Part shown: positions 63,301-64,000 of the stretch, one piece after another
Position numbering within the stretch: the first letter of the stretch is position 1
How the letters are laid out: each line of letters starts with the position of its first letter
NCBI GenBank assembly: GCA_017590115.1
Contig: JAGGNK010006448.1
Location: forward strand, 5,687,595-5,751,594
Direction: 5' to 3'
Length of the DNA stretch: 64,000 nt
DNA from: Montifringilla adamsi
Lineage: Eukaryota > Chordata > Aves > Passeriformes > Passeridae
Made by a program: the position numbers and the translations under genes
Notes under the pieces: model-generated
Database searches by the model: none
Told to the model about the DNA's origin: nothing
Seen by the model: the letters and a program-made list of their open reading frames with translations, nothing else

Positions 63301-63868
63301 AAATACTTGTTCTTAGATTTATCTTAAAGATGTTTTTTAAATTAAAATTTATACATTTTAAAATACAGTTCTGCACATTTGTTTGTTTGTTTTTGTCCCA
63401 CAGTGCCTGAATGTAGGTATTTATGCTAGGTTCCAAAGCAATTGTCTGAGGCACTGGCTCAGCACACACCTGAGATTAAGCTACTAAACAAGACAGGAGA
63501 AGCTGCTAGATGTAAAAGGAGAGATTGCTGGAAGTCATAAATAAAAGAGTGAGAAGTTTACAAGAGTTACAGATAGCACTTTGAGGTACTGAGCAGGTGG
63601 CTAAGGGGGAGGCTTGAGAGAAGTAGCCAAACATCCCAGGCAGCTGAATGGCAGTGGAGCAGCAAGGCAGGCAGTGCCTCAGTAACTCCATCTGTGATAC
63701 TGCATAAGGACCAGAGGGTCTAGGTACCAGCACTAGATAAACCAAATTTGGACACAGACATAGCAAGGTTGGAATTAATGGACTGCTTTCTTGGGAATAG
63801 AAAAGGGAAAAGAAAGAGAGATATTAAGCAATAGAATGTAAGGTCAAGAATCAGGAATGGTAAGATAG
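60301..63868. other. Unique DNA with candidate conserved non-coding blocks
   Basis: No gene or transposon recognised. The stretches at about 60590-60900, 61560-61730 and 61970-62190 are repeat-free and rich in homeodomain-type TAATTA/TTAATTA and ATTTGCAT/TTTGCAAT-like words, with little homopolymer. They could be conserved enhancer elements. Between and after them is ordinary AT-rich DNA, with GC-richer sequence at 63500-63720 that I cannot assign. Confidence 0.3.
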
Positions 63869-64000
63869 TGTTGTGATTTAACCCCAGCCAGTAACCAAGT
63901 ACCAAACAGCTGCTTGCTCACTCTCCCACCAGTAGATAGAGGAGAGAATAGCATAATTAAGGGTAAAAAAATTATGTGTTGAGATACAGACGAATTAATA
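63869..64000 (-). mobile_element. Avian ERVL-type LTR, cut by window end
   Basis: It starts TGTTGTGATTTAACCCCAGCC, which I recognise as the complement of the 3' terminus of a very common bird ERVL LTR. It continues CAGCTGCTTGCTCACTCTCCC and GAGGAGAGAATAGCA, the blocks shared with the 21.4 kb fragment. The preceding bases are GATAG, a possible target duplication. Whether it is solo or joined to an internal region cannot be seen, because the window ends inside it. Confidence 0.85.

Overview
The window reads as an AT-rich, gene-poor stretch of a bird nuclear chromosome. Two things point to a bird. One is the many dispersed CR1 non-LTR retrotransposon pieces: 3' ends of the form ATTCTGTGATTCTA, the 'CCTTCCAACC' end block, and recognisable CR1 reverse-transcriptase reading frame. 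The other is solo or partial LTRs that look like avian endogenous-retrovirus (ERVL-type) LTRs. A passerine is my best guess, but the sequence alone does not settle it. I found no operon-like or prokaryotic signal, no rRNA or tRNA gene, no CRISPR array, and no intact protein-coding gene. Almost all open frames are 60-100 codons, as expected by chance in AT-rich DNA. The longer ones lie in low-complexity tracts, an LTR or CR1 copies.

Layout. 1-18 kb is AT-rich unique DNA with two CR1 pieces (5.2 kb, 8.2 kb). 18-24 kb has a CR1 piece, a possible hAT-type DNA transposon scrap, an LTR fragment running into a (CAA)n low-complexity block, and a long poly-T. 24.9-26.3 kb is a GC-rich island: a G/A-rich tract, GTGTG-led degenerate repeats around a perfect palindromic octamer array, a decayed CR1 endonuclease segment, and an unassigned GC-rich block. 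26.3-33 kb is mostly unique and includes candidate conserved non-coding DNA. 33.2-33.7 kb (minus strand) holds a decayed coding-like segment with two in-frame stops.

34.5-41.4 kb is a repeat cluster. It contains local duplications, two abutting or overlapping CR1 pieces with an internal deletion, a GPCR-TM7-like open frame, a probable solo LTR, a long CR1 piece, and a 400-base A/C-only tract. 43.9-45.2 kb has two CR1 3' ends. 49-54 kb has an AT/heptamer array, a near-complete LTR, two CR1 pieces and a long (GAAA)n. 54-64 kb is mostly unique DNA with an old CR1 copy at 59.7-60.3 kb. The window ends inside another LTR of the same family as the one at 21.4 kb.

No genes work together here as a system. 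The functional candidates are the two coding-like remnants and several T-poor/repeat-free blocks that could be conserved enhancers; both are inferences. I did not find a convincing undescribed biological system.
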